NCBI RefSeq assembly: GCF_022369515.1
Contig: NZ_CP059724.1
Span: 4,712,001 to 4,776,000 of the forward strand
Origin: Paenibacillus sp. 19GGS1-52
GTDB taxonomy: Bacteria > Bacillota > Bacilli > Paenibacillales > Paenibacillaceae
Reading direction: 5' to 3'
Length of the DNA: 64,000 nt
Below are positions 16,657 through 25,198 of this stretch, one piece after another; within the stretch, counting starts at the first letter, position 1; the number at the start of each line of letters is the position of its first letter. Made by a program: the position numbers and the translations under genes. Below the pieces are notes generated by a model, which saw only the letters and a program-made list of their open reading frames with translations, did no database searches and was not told where the DNA came from.

Positions 16657-18258
16657 TCATTCCTCCGGGCTGTCATTTTCAACAGGGTAGATCTTGTATT
16701 CGCTAGGGCTCTTTCCACTGTACTTCTTGAACACCTTGGAAAAATAGGCGCGGTCGGAGAAGCCGAGGGTATACGCAACATTCTCGACGGTTTCGTTACG
16801 GCGCCCCAGCATCGTGATCGCCATATTCATTTTGTACTGATTAACGTAATCGGTAAAATTGATACCCGCTAATTTTTTGAAATATCTGGAGAAATAGCTG
16901 GCATTCAGATGCAAATGTTCCGCCATATCGACTGAAGTCACGATCTGGTCGACATGCTCCGCAAGAAAACGATCAACAACCTGTAACCTCATATCCTTCT
17001 CCTGAGAGAGGATAGGCGCAATCGTATGCTGCCCCCACAAATTCCGCAGTTCCCGTTTGGTCAGTCGGGCGACCTCATCAATATGGACTGTTTGTTCCAG
17101 ATGGATGAAGAAATTGTCCTCCGCATACCCATTGACCTCAAAAGCCATCTGGCGGACAAAGTTTCCGCAGATTTCCTTCACCAGACGGGGGAGCAGCATC
17201 TCCGAGGAGACGTGTTGAATCCAAGGATTAACGGCCAGATCAATCCATGCGGCATTGTATTCCTCCAGCGACAGTACCAGCATACCCCGCTCCTTATCCC
17301 CTCTCCATTCCGTCGTTTGTTGGAAATGAATGTGGGATTCTAAAGCGGCCACCGGCTTGGTCGAGGTGTAAAAGTTCGAATCACGAGCTTCTATTAACAT
17401 CTTATACAGGGTATCGAACTCCCGGACTGGAACCACATCCTCCGAATAGAAACCGCGCACAGAGATCTTTAGATATTGCTCTGCCTTTTCCCGCACCGAT
17501 TCCATAAATTGAACCAGTTCGTTATCCAGATAGCCGGGGCCTGCAACATTCCAGACTAAAAAAATATCGGCGTCTTTGGTCATAATTGGCGTGATGGAGG
17601 TCAGGCCGGCTGACAATTCCATGGCAATATTGTTCACGGCAAAATGAATCAGCGGCATATCCTTATACTGGTAACGCTCAATCACGGAAGCCGCGTCGAT
17701 ATGGATAAAGCCTTGACGAAAAAAAGGAAGCTTCCAGGATATCCCCAGACGTTCGCCAAACTGAAGCGTGTTCTCCCAATTCGCTCCAGACAGCAGCTGT
17801 TTCAGGAAGCTCTGCTTCAGCACCTCCTTATTACGCTCAATCGCCTGCCGGAACAAATACCGCTCCAGCAATTCCTCATGACTTTGAAAACGGCTAATCG
17901 CCTTGCAAAGACTGGCCTTCAGCTGTTCGGGAGATAACTCGTCCTTTATGAGATAATCATCAGCTTCCAACTGGAAGGCCCGCTTCGTATAATGAAAATC
18001 CTCATAGCAGGTCAAAAAAATAAGGCGCACCTCCGGTTTCGTAATGCGGAAGGCATCTGCCAGTTCCAGACCGTCCATACCGGGCAGTCCAATATCGATG
18101 ATCACCAGGTCGGGCAGTTCGATATGAAACTGCTCCAGTGCCTGCTCACTACTGGATGCGGAGGCGACTAGCAATAGATCCAGCCCAAGCGGCTGCAACA
18201 AATATTCTACATATTCCAGCATGGGAACATCATCATCGATCAGCATTAAAGTCATCAT
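16657..18258 (-). CDS. YesN-type response regulator, AraC DNA-binding domain
   Basis: About 533 residues. The receiver domain is N-terminal (LMLIDDDVPMLEYVEYLL, phosphoacceptor Asp in LVIIDIGLPGMDGLE, Lys in DDYLIKDEL). A long middle region (about 140-410) has no family I recognise. The C-terminal 100 residues are an AraC double helix-turn-helix (VDMAEHLHLNASYFSRYFKK and VAYTLGFSDRAYFSKVFKKY). ATG at 18258 has AAGGAGGTGG upstream and overlaps the kinase gene by 26 bp. It is expected to activate the adjacent transporter genes. Confidence 0.9.
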   Translation of the reverse strand: MMTLMLIDDDVPMLEYVEYLLQPLGLDLLLVASASSSEQALEQFHIELPDLVIIDIGLPGMDGLELADAFRITKPEVRLIFLTCYEDFHYTKRAFQLEADDYLIKDELSPEQLKASLCKAISRFQSHEELLERYLFRQAIERNKEVLKQSFLKQLLSGANWENTLQFGERLGISWKLPFFRQGFIHIDAASVIERYQYKDMPLIHFAVNNIAMELSAGLTSITPIMTKDADIFLVWNVAGPGYLDNELVQFMESVREKAEQYLKISVRGFYSEDVVPVREFDTLYKMLIEARDSNFYTSTKPVAALESHIHFQQTTEWRGDKERGMLVLSLEEYNAAWIDLAVNPWIQHVSSEMLLPRLVKEICGNFVRQMAFEVNGYAEDNFFIHLEQTVHIDEVARLTKRELRNLWGQHTIAPILSQEKDMRLQVVDRFLAEHVDQIVTSVDMAEHLHLNASYFSRYFKKLAGINFTDYVNQYKMNMAITMLGRRNETVENVAYTLGFSDRAYFSKVFKKYSGKSPSEYKIYPVENDSPEE

Positions 18259-19981
18259 AAGGGACCACCTCCTTGACATTCGTCACCGGAATGCAGAGTG
18301 TAAAGACCATGCCCCCGCCAGTGCGTGCTTCTGCGCTCAGACGCGCCCGATAACCGTACAGTACCTGCAGTCGCCGTGCCGTATTAATAAGACCTACACC
18401 CTTATCAGGCCACTGCGTCTCATCATCCGGCCCGAGCAGCCGACGGTTCAGGCGATTGATCTTATCCTCTGTCATCCCCCGGCCATTATCACCAATTCTA
18501 ATTTCCAGCATATCGTTCACAAGAGAAGCTTCCAATGTTATGACCGGGTGGGTAGGACGGGCAGAGAACCCATGACTAATTGCATTCTCAACAACAGGTT
18601 GGAGCAACAGTCTTGGCAGCATGATCGATTCCGTCGCCGAACCCAGCAAGCAATCAAAGCCAATATCCAGCCGGTTACGGATTTGCATCACTTCCACATA
18701 ACTGCCCAGCACCTTGCACTCCTCGGCTAGCTCGAGCGGCTTGTCGACATGAACATAAACCCGCAGCAGCTTCATCAAAGAGTCAATCATTGAGCCATGG
18801 GAATGGTCTCCGGCAAGCAGCAAATCCACTTTGATTGAATTCAGGGTATTCAGCAGAAAATGAGGCCGGATCTGTGCCGCCAGTGCCTGAAGCTCAAGCA
18901 CCCTCTTCACCTCCTGCTCACTCTCCACCTGCTGCAGAAGCTGATTAATATCATCCAGCATCTGATTGAAGGCGGCGGACAGAACAGCCACTTCATCCTT
19001 GCCCTTGACCGGTATACGCACAGCACGATTGCCGCCAACGTACTGTTTGATACTCGTGCGCAGCAGGCTGATCGGTTTATTCATGTATCCAGCCCACAGC
19101 ATGGACAGAATCAGAAATGCCAGGAAGAACAGACCCACTAATGATGTGGACACCAGAAACTCACGGTTGATATGGCTGTCAATGGAACTGCGCGGAGTTT
19201 CACTAGACAGCAGCCAGCCCACCTTCGGAATCTGAACCTCGCTCACCAGCATATTTTCCACAACCTGTGATTCGTGCTCTCCCTTGAGAGCGATCATTCT
19301 TCCCTGCTGATCATGCAGTGAGAGGATATTGGCGGGGTTGCGCGTATCCAGCAAATTTTGAAAATAATGATTTGGAATCCCGATGAACAGCGTCGCCAGC
19401 TGCTCATGATTCCGTGGGTCGGTAATGAAACGCGCAGCATAATAATATTCTGGAGCGGAATTGACAACACCGACGGGAAACCACTGCAGCACCGTCTTTT
19501 CACTCTCGTTAAGCTTACTGCTCTCTTGCAGGAACCGCTCCGGCATCGCCGAGAAGACGGGAAGATCCAAATTACCCATAATGATCTTATTCTCGCGGTT
19601 AACCATCATAATCTTCAAGTCTGCATCCAAGGACTGCACGGACAGAATATTAGCCATGGACTTTAGCTTGGCATAGTGGCTGTACACTTCATAATTCCCA
19701 AAATTCTTAGCATCTTTTAAATATCGCAAGCTTTCCAGCACATCTGGATCATAAGTCTCAGAGAAATAAACAGAGACAAAAGAGATGCTGTCAACCGTTT
19801 TTTCAATTTGATTAGCGATAACCGTAAGCGTCTCTTCATTGGAACGTATGATTTTATCACTCACATTTTGTCTTACGGAAGTGTAAGACCAGAAGGTTAC
19901 GACGATAAAAGGCAGCAGAATAAGGATCAGGAACGAGAACTGCAGTCTACGATGGAAAGAAAAACGGCTTAACCATTTCAT
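18233..19981 (-). CDS. YesM-type sensor histidine kinase
   Basis: About 582 residues. A membrane span (FSFLILILLPFIVVTFW) is followed by an extracytoplasmic sensor of about 250 residues, a second span (STSLVGLFFLAFLILSMLW), HAMP (about 300-355), the His_kinase domain with the phosphoacceptor in QIRPHFLLNTLNS, and HATPase motifs VVENAISHGF and GDNGRGM. ATG at 19981 (AAGGATGG upstream) starts just before the basic MKWLSRFSFHRRL. It pairs with the YesN regulator that overlaps its 3' end. Confidence 0.9.
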   Translation of the reverse strand: MKWLSRFSFHRRLQFSFLILILLPFIVVTFWSYTSVRQNVSDKIIRSNEETLTVIANQIEKTVDSISFVSVYFSETYDPDVLESLRYLKDAKNFGNYEVYSHYAKLKSMANILSVQSLDADLKIMMVNRENKIIMGNLDLPVFSAMPERFLQESSKLNESEKTVLQWFPVGVVNSAPEYYYAARFITDPRNHEQLATLFIGIPNHYFQNLLDTRNPANILSLHDQQGRMIALKGEHESQVVENMLVSEVQIPKVGWLLSSETPRSSIDSHINREFLVSTSLVGLFFLAFLILSMLWAGYMNKPISLLRTSIKQYVGGNRAVRIPVKGKDEVAVLSAAFNQMLDDINQLLQQVESEQEVKRVLELQALAAQIRPHFLLNTLNSIKVDLLLAGDHSHGSMIDSLMKLLRVYVHVDKPLELAEECKVLGSYVEVMQIRNRLDIGFDCLLGSATESIMLPRLLLQPVVENAISHGFSARPTHPVITLEASLVNDMLEIRIGDNGRGMTEDKINRLNRRLLGPDDETQWPDKGVGLINTARRLQVLYGYRARLSAEARTGGGMVFTLCIPVTNVKEVVPYDDFNADR

Positions 19982-20063
19982 AATGTATCCATCCTTGTCC
20001 TGAAGTATAGAATTAACGTTCCTATTATAATCCATATCGCTGCCACCAGTATCAAGTTAAACT

Positions 20064-21422
20064 TTATTTATTGGACTCTACAACCTTTTCAACTTCCTTC
20101 GTCATTTCTTGCTTAACCTCTTCAAACTTGCGGTTATCCAGCATGTAGCTGGTAAAACCGTTCTCTACAATCGTTTTCAACTCGCTGCCATAAGGCACAC
20201 TGAAAGTATCCGGCATTTTAATACGGGTATCGAACAGTGTTTTGGACAACGAAACCGTATCGATCAAGTTCTCATTTTCTCCGAAAAATTCCTTCACCAA
20301 TGCTGCTCCGTCCACACCTTTGAAGGCTGGAATTTCTTTCGTATATTTATATGACTCCTTGGACATCCATCTGATGAAATCATACGCGGCTTCCTTATTC
20401 TCCGATTTCGCGCCCATGGCCAACCCACCACCAGCGATGTTCGTCATCCCGATATCTTTTGAATCCACTGACCGCGGTAGAGGAGCATACATTGTCTGGA
20501 ACTCGTGCGGGAATTTCTCCAGATTCAGAGTTGCTCTAACTGCATAGCTAGGTACAGCCAACATAGCGGCTTTTCCGGCAAAAAATTGCTGCAGTACATG
20601 ATAGTTGGAAGCGAGCACATCCGCATAGGGTTCTACACTCTTGTCCTCCTGCTCCATAACGCGGCGAAGATTGAAGAAGTACTCAAAGGACGGATCATTA
20701 AAAATCGGCTTCAATTCAGCATCAAGCTGTGGATTCGGGCGTTCCGTATAAGCGATAATATCCGCATATTCTCCCCAGGTATGAAAGTACGTTCCGTAAT
20801 GTTCTTTCGTTGTCAACTTCTTGGCATAATCGCGGAAGTCATCCCAAGTCCAGCCCATTTCGGGCAGTGTAAGTTTGGCTTCTTCCAAATAATTCTTGTT
20901 GAAGATCGTAAACCACTGCGTGGAACTAGGCATAAGGCCATATACTTTGTCATCCAGCTTCAAGACCTTGAAATACTCATCCTCCGGCTTTACGTTCTCC
21001 TTCTCAAAGTAAGAGTTAAGCGGTTCCACAACTCCGCGGGAAGCGCGTTCCATCAATTCATCCTCATTACCGGTCATAAACACATCGACCACTTCTCCGC
21101 CGGCAACCATAATATCCAGCTTCTTCATGAAATCGGTGCTGTCGCTATTCTGAACCAGCGAAACATATTCCACTTCCACCTTGTCCTGTACTTTGTTATA
21201 CGCCTCAACAGCTTGAAAGATCGGCTCTTCCGGCTTGTCGGATTTGTACGTATAGAATTTGATCTTCGCTTTACCTGCAGGTTGGTCGGCATTGCCGCCT
21301 TCAGTGGCAGTCGGATCGGCCGACCCATTTGTCGCGGCAGAATTATTGCCGTTGTTCCCTCCGCACGCACTGACGGAGAGAATCAGGATCAAGCTGACTA
21401 ACAATAATGATAATTTCTTCAA
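20064..21422 (-). CDS. Sugar ABC transporter substrate-binding lipoprotein
   Basis: 452 residues from a TTG start at 21422 with GAGGGGG 8 bases upstream; the frame opens at 21593 but the added stretch lacks a signal peptide at its start. The signal is KKLSLLLVSLILILSVSACG with lipobox VSAC, so a membrane-anchored lipoprotein. It is followed by an Asn/Gly/Ala-rich linker and a family 1 extracellular solute-binding domain (CUT1). It is separated from the permease gene by a regulatory region with palindromes. No ATPase gene is in the locus, as is usual when a shared MsmK-type ATPase is used (inference). Confidence 0.9.
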   Translation of the reverse strand: MKKLSLLLVSLILILSVSACGGNNGNNSAATNGSADPTATEGGNADQPAGKAKIKFYTYKSDKPEEPIFQAVEAYNKVQDKVEVEYVSLVQNSDSTDFMKKLDIMVAGGEVVDVFMTGNEDELMERASRGVVEPLNSYFEKENVKPEDEYFKVLKLDDKVYGLMPSSTQWFTIFNKNYLEEAKLTLPEMGWTWDDFRDYAKKLTTKEHYGTYFHTWGEYADIIAYTERPNPQLDAELKPIFNDPSFEYFFNLRRVMEQEDKSVEPYADVLASNYHVLQQFFAGKAAMLAVPSYAVRATLNLEKFPHEFQTMYAPLPRSVDSKDIGMTNIAGGGLAMGAKSENKEAAYDFIRWMSKESYKYTKEIPAFKGVDGAALVKEFFGENENLIDTVSLSKTLFDTRIKMPDTFSVPYGSELKTIVENGFTSYMLDNRKFEEVKQEMTKEVEKVVESNK

Positions 21423-21456
21423 AGCAATACCCCCTCGTATTGGTTGCTGCAGGCTC

Positions 21457-21513
21457 ATTATACTATCTAAATCTGGCGTACACCGTGTACAGTATTGCGG
21501 TGTACGCGTACAC
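21457..21513 (-). promoter_or_regulatory. Promoter with paired GTGTAC palindromes before the binding-protein gene
   Basis: On the minus strand a perfect -10 (TATAAT, 21457-21462) has no recognisable -35. The -35 zone overlaps the dyad GTACACCGTGTAC (21478-21490). A second perfect palindrome, GTGTACGCGTACAC (21500-21513), is centred about 22 bp away, two helical turns. The two can also form one 10-bp hairpin (GCGTACACCG with CGGTGTACGC). This layout suits an activator-dependent promoter; the YesN regulator is the nearest candidate. Confidence 0.55.
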
Positions 21514-21558
21514 ATTTTTGACCTTTGGATATTCAATTTCGTCCTTGGCGGATAGTAG

Positions 21559-22395
21559 CTAGCCTTTGACTCCACCAATCGAGATCCCTTCAATCACCTG
21601 CTTCTGCAGCACCAGGAACAGCACAAGCAGTGGAACAATTGCCGCGACGGAAGCCATCATCATGACCGAAATCTGTGTGCCAAACTCTTCTTTAAAAAAC
21701 TGCATGCCCAGCGGAATCGTATACAGTTTCGTCGAATTCAGCATAATCAGCGGTCCCTGGTAATCGTTCCAGGTCCAGATGAATTTGATAATGCCCACCG
21801 TAGCCAGTATGGGCCGGCTGAGTGGCAGCACGACGCTCCAGAATACACGGAAGAATCCGGCACCGTCCAGCTCGGCGGCTTCCAACAGGTCATTATGGAT
21901 GCCAACCATAAACTGGCGCAGCAGAAACGTGAAATAACTGGAGAACATGCCCATCAGGATTAACGCGGCATGGGAATCGTATAGCCCCAGCTCTTTGATC
22001 ATAATATAACGCGGAACTAGCGTCGCCTGCTCCGGAATCATCATGAAGGCAAGCATTAAGGTGAAGACCATGCCCCTGCCTTTAAAATTCAGTTTGGATA
22101 GCGCATAACCGGCCATGGCAGAAATGACAATAGTAGCCAGTGTTGAAATAACCGCTATTTTGATGGAATTCATATAAAATAAACCAAAAGATATATCTCC
22201 CATCCACACGGTCTTGAAATTGTTGATAAAGTTCCAATTCTCCGGAATCCATTGGATAGGGAACGTCCAGACATCCTGCTCCGTTTTGGAGGCGGCAGAC
22301 AGCATCCAAATTAGCGGCAGAAGAAAGAATAACGAGATAACGGCGAACAGGATAGTCAAAATAACGCTGCCAGTCTTTAATTTTCTCTTAGTCAT
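21559..22395 (-). CDS. Carbohydrate ABC transporter permease (MalG type)
   Basis: 278 residues, six predicted spans. The binding-protein-dependent loop EAAELDGAGFFRVFWSVVLP (about 166-185, EAA motif) contacts the ATPase. It ends in EGISIGGVKG, as in CUT1 permeases. It follows the MalF-type partner by 23 bp and is transcribed before the binding-protein gene. Confidence 0.9.
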   Translation of the reverse strand: MTKRKLKTGSVILTILFAVISLFFLLPLIWMLSAASKTEQDVWTFPIQWIPENWNFINNFKTVWMGDISFGLFYMNSIKIAVISTLATIVISAMAGYALSKLNFKGRGMVFTLMLAFMMIPEQATLVPRYIMIKELGLYDSHAALILMGMFSSYFTFLLRQFMVGIHNDLLEAAELDGAGFFRVFWSVVLPLSRPILATVGIIKFIWTWNDYQGPLIMLNSTKLYTIPLGMQFFKEEFGTQISVMMMASVAAIVPLLVLFLVLQKQVIEGISIGGVKG

Positions 22396-22418
22396 TGCAT
22401 GTGTTCCTTTCGTCGGGA

Positions 22419-23357
22419 CTAATAATGGACTTTCCGATTCTGTGAAATCCAGGTAATGGACGTTACGAGCATGATGATGAGGAACAGCACCCAGGACATG
22501 GCCGAGGCGTAGCCCATTTTAAAGTGCTCGAATCCTTCCTCATAGATTTGGTACACGATTACCGTACTGGAATAATTGGGTCCGCCGTCCGTCAGGAACT
22601 TGATCATATCAAAGATTTTGAATGAAGAGATGGTGCTTGTAATAGCTAGGAAAAAAGTAGTTGGGCCGAGCAGCGGCATCGTAATACGCCGAAACTGCTG
22701 AATGCCGGTTGCGCCATCAATCGTTGCGGCCTCATACAATTCTTCCGGAATATTCGTCATTCCGGCCAGAAAAATAATGATCTGATAGCCTAACAGCTGC
22801 CAGACATAAATAATCATAATCGCAATCAGCGAGTAGCTGGTATCTACCAGCCAGCGCGGCGGATCGGAAATACCGATCTGCATAAGAAGTTGGTTGAAGG
22901 GGCCTTTAGATGGATGATAAAGCGCTTGCCAAACTGCGGCGATCGCCACCGTCGAACAGATATAAGGTACAAAAAAAGCCACTTTAAAATACGCTTTTGC
23001 ATACAGCTTCTTATGGATAACCGCAGAGAAAATAACGCCCAGCAGCATCGTCAGCGGCACCGTGCCGATCGTGAACAGCACATTGTTCTTCAGCCCCTGA
23101 ATAAAGCGATTATCATGAAACAGATTGATATAGTTATCCAATCCAATAAAGTGGATGGCGGATAATCCCCCCACCAGATTCCACTCGGTCAGGCTTAGAA
23201 CCAGACTGAACACAAGCGGAAACACCGCAATAACCAGCATGCCGATCACTTCAGGTGCTATAAAAATCCAACCAGCCAATTGCTCCCGCTTTTTTCGTGT
23301 CCAGAATATTTTGGGTGGCGCCTCGGCCGTTTTGCGGATCATTGCATGTTCACTCAT
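22419..23357 (-). CDS. Carbohydrate ABC transporter permease (MalF/UgpA type)
   Basis: About 312 residues from ATG at 23357 (GGGGAG upstream), which overlaps the FAD oxidoreductase stop by 8 bp; the longer frame to 23459 is unlikely. Six spans, starting with LAGWIFIAPEVIGMLVIAVF. The EAA loop is EELYEAATIDGATGIQQFRR. It forms the heteromeric channel with the next gene. Confidence 0.9.
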   Translation of the reverse strand: MSEHAMIRKTAEAPPKIFWTRKKREQLAGWIFIAPEVIGMLVIAVFPLVFSLVLSLTEWNLVGGLSAIHFIGLDNYINLFHDNRFIQGLKNNVLFTIGTVPLTMLLGVIFSAVIHKKLYAKAYFKVAFFVPYICSTVAIAAVWQALYHPSKGPFNQLLMQIGISDPPRWLVDTSYSLIAIMIIYVWQLLGYQIIIFLAGMTNIPEELYEAATIDGATGIQQFRRITMPLLGPTTFFLAITSTISSFKIFDMIKFLTDGGPNYSSTVIVYQIYEEGFEHFKMGYASAMSWVLFLIIMLVTSITWISQNRKVHY

Positions 23358-24723
23358 TGTGTTCGCTCCCCACAGACTTGGGCTGTAATTCTGGTAAATA
23401 TGCGCCTTCTTCCCGCAAACGCCCGCGCAGCAGTTCAACATTGACGGCATGAACGTCACCGTCGTTGTGTCTGACGGCCAGTGCTGCGGCCAACCCCGCT
23501 GCTTCTCCCATGGCCAGACAGACTGGCATTACCCGGACGCTGCCCAGTACCCTGCGATCGCAGGAAATGGAACGGCCGGCTACCAGTACATTGCGCAGCC
23601 CAAGTGGCGTAAGGCAGCGGTAAGGTATCCCGTGCGATTCCCCCGGCCCGTAAAGCGTAATGGACAGGCCCGACCCTTCGCCGCACTGCTGCTCTGTCTG
23701 TGTACCGTGCACATCGATGAAGTAGCTGTTGCGGCAGATCTCATCGCTAAAGCTTCTGCGGGAAATGTAGTCTTCCGCCGTCAGGATGTAGTCACCGGTA
23801 ATTCGCCGTGATTCACGCGTTCCAATAAGTGTGCCTGTACTCATGACAAATGCATTGCCAAAAGCAGCGGGCTGGACAGCCGCGAGCATATCCCGGTAGT
23901 CCGCCGCCATCTTGCGGCCCTGAATCAGCGCTTCTGATACCGAGAACGCATTGGTGTTGTCAATTCCCCAAAGATGACCGGCATTGAAGCCTACAGCGCG
24001 TGGAGCGACCATATTGTTGCACAAATGGGTATCCGGAATCCCCGGGTAATCCCCCGACCGGACGACTTCATGTATCGGGCTCTGCAAGTTGTCCGCATGC
24101 AAATTTGGACCATTCAAATAGGCGTAATCGTCCACGTTGCCAAGGATGAAGCAATGGGTGGCTGGCTGAAGCTCGCCGGTATCTTCATCTCCCTTGCGAT
24201 AGTCGGCCCCTGCCCATGCAGCGACATCGCCATCACCTGTACAGTCGACATAAACCGCTGCCTGGAACGCCTGCAATCCACCCTTATTCAGGATAATGAG
24301 TGCCGTGATGTTACCTTCAGCATCTCTCTCCACATCCGCCAGCATGCTCAGGAACAAGACATGCGCGCCTGCCTCCGATACAAGATCGTCATAGACTCTT
24401 TTGAGTTTCTCCGGATCGATCGGCACCCAATCCAGCGCGTCCTCCTTCACATGCGGCATCTGTGCTTTCAATGTATCGAACACCTTCGCTGCAAGTCCCC
24501 GGTAGATCACTTTCTGCTTGTCAGAGAATGGGCACCAGGCGGGCACTAACCCGGACGTTCCCATCCCACCAAGACTTCCGGTCGCTTCGATCAGCAGTGT
24601 CCGCGCTCCTTCTCTTGCCGCCGCGGCCGCTGCAGTACAACCCGCCGGTCCTCCTCCGACTACAATGACATCATAGGAGGAATAAAGCGGTAGTTCTTTG
24701 CTCTTCAGCGTATAGTTCTCCAT
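23350..24723 (-). CDS. FAD-dependent oxidoreductase (PF12831 type), copy A
   Basis: 457 residues. FAD motif VIVVGGGPAGCTAAAAAARE (about 19-38), LIEATGSLGGMGTSGLVPAW, LDWVPIDPEKLKRVYDD and DCTGDGDVAAWAGA. The C-terminal LTPLGLRNVLVAGRSISCD closes the fold. It shares these blocks with copy B at 15266-16621. It is the first gene of the transporter locus and overlaps the permease start, so expression is coupled to uptake. A role in oxidising or reducing the imported sugar is inferred. Confidence 0.85.
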   Translation of the reverse strand: MENYTLKSKELPLYSSYDVIVVGGGPAGCTAAAAAAREGARTLLIEATGSLGGMGTSGLVPAWCPFSDKQKVIYRGLAAKVFDTLKAQMPHVKEDALDWVPIDPEKLKRVYDDLVSEAGAHVLFLSMLADVERDAEGNITALIILNKGGLQAFQAAVYVDCTGDGDVAAWAGADYRKGDEDTGELQPATHCFILGNVDDYAYLNGPNLHADNLQSPIHEVVRSGDYPGIPDTHLCNNMVAPRAVGFNAGHLWGIDNTNAFSVSEALIQGRKMAADYRDMLAAVQPAAFGNAFVMSTGTLIGTRESRRITGDYILTAEDYISRRSFSDEICRNSYFIDVHGTQTEQQCGEGSGLSITLYGPGESHGIPYRCLTPLGLRNVLVAGRSISCDRRVLGSVRVMPVCLAMGEAAGLAAALAVRHNDGDVHAVNVELLRGRLREEGAYLPELQPKSVGSEHNE

Positions 24724-24887
24724 ATGGGCCTCTCTTCCTGGCAGACAGCTTTATTGTTATTGCAGCCGTCCGCCACTCTTCTATGTAACTTATTGTAACA
24801 AGAGAATTTTTGGAGTACGGTATAGCTTTCATACGCCTTGATGTGCATTATTTTGACTATCCGTATAGCAAACCTGAATTTAAAGAA

Positions 24888-25181
24888 GAAGAGGCTGTCC
24901 CATAAACTATGAAATGGCCATGGACCCACTACCTACCAATGTATTCAGAAGAAGATATCCCGAGCCAGCACCCCAAAATGCTAACCAAAGTCATTATTCA
25001 CGCCTACACTCAGCGCATGAAGATGTCCTCGAAACCGTGTTTACCGCCGCGTTGCAGTTCTTGGCTAACGAAAACGAGCCAGTCTCCAATAACCCGGAGA
25101 CTGGCTCGTTCTTTAGCTTTTAAGGCTTTGAAGTACAAAAAGCTCTCTATTCAAAATATCTACTTTTGAGACAGCCGCTTC
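24888..25181 (+). mobile_element. Internally deleted IS1182-family insertion sequence
   Basis: About 294 bp bounded by imperfect inverted repeats, GAAGAGGCTGTCCCATAA at the left and GAAGCGGCTGTCTCAAAA (complement) at the right. Inside, one frame reads HYLPMYSEEDIPSQHPKMLT then HAYTQR, and a second frame reads DVLETVFTAALQFLA. Both are N-terminal segments of IS1182-type transposases (DUF772 family) that are normally separated by about 35 residues. The intervening part and the whole catalytic domain are missing. It lies between the FAD oxidoreductase and the carboxypeptidase and is not functional on its own, but both ends remain. The rest of this 475-bp gap holds nothing else I can identify. 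Confidence 0.8.
25073..25116 (+). terminator. Strong hairpin inside the IS1182 remnant
   Basis: A 15-bp perfect stem (AACGAGCCAGTCTCC with its complement, loop AATAACCC) is followed by TTCTTTAGCTTTT. It could block read-through out of, or into, the remnant. Confidence 0.55.
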
Positions 25182-25198
25182 TACGAGAAATATTATGT

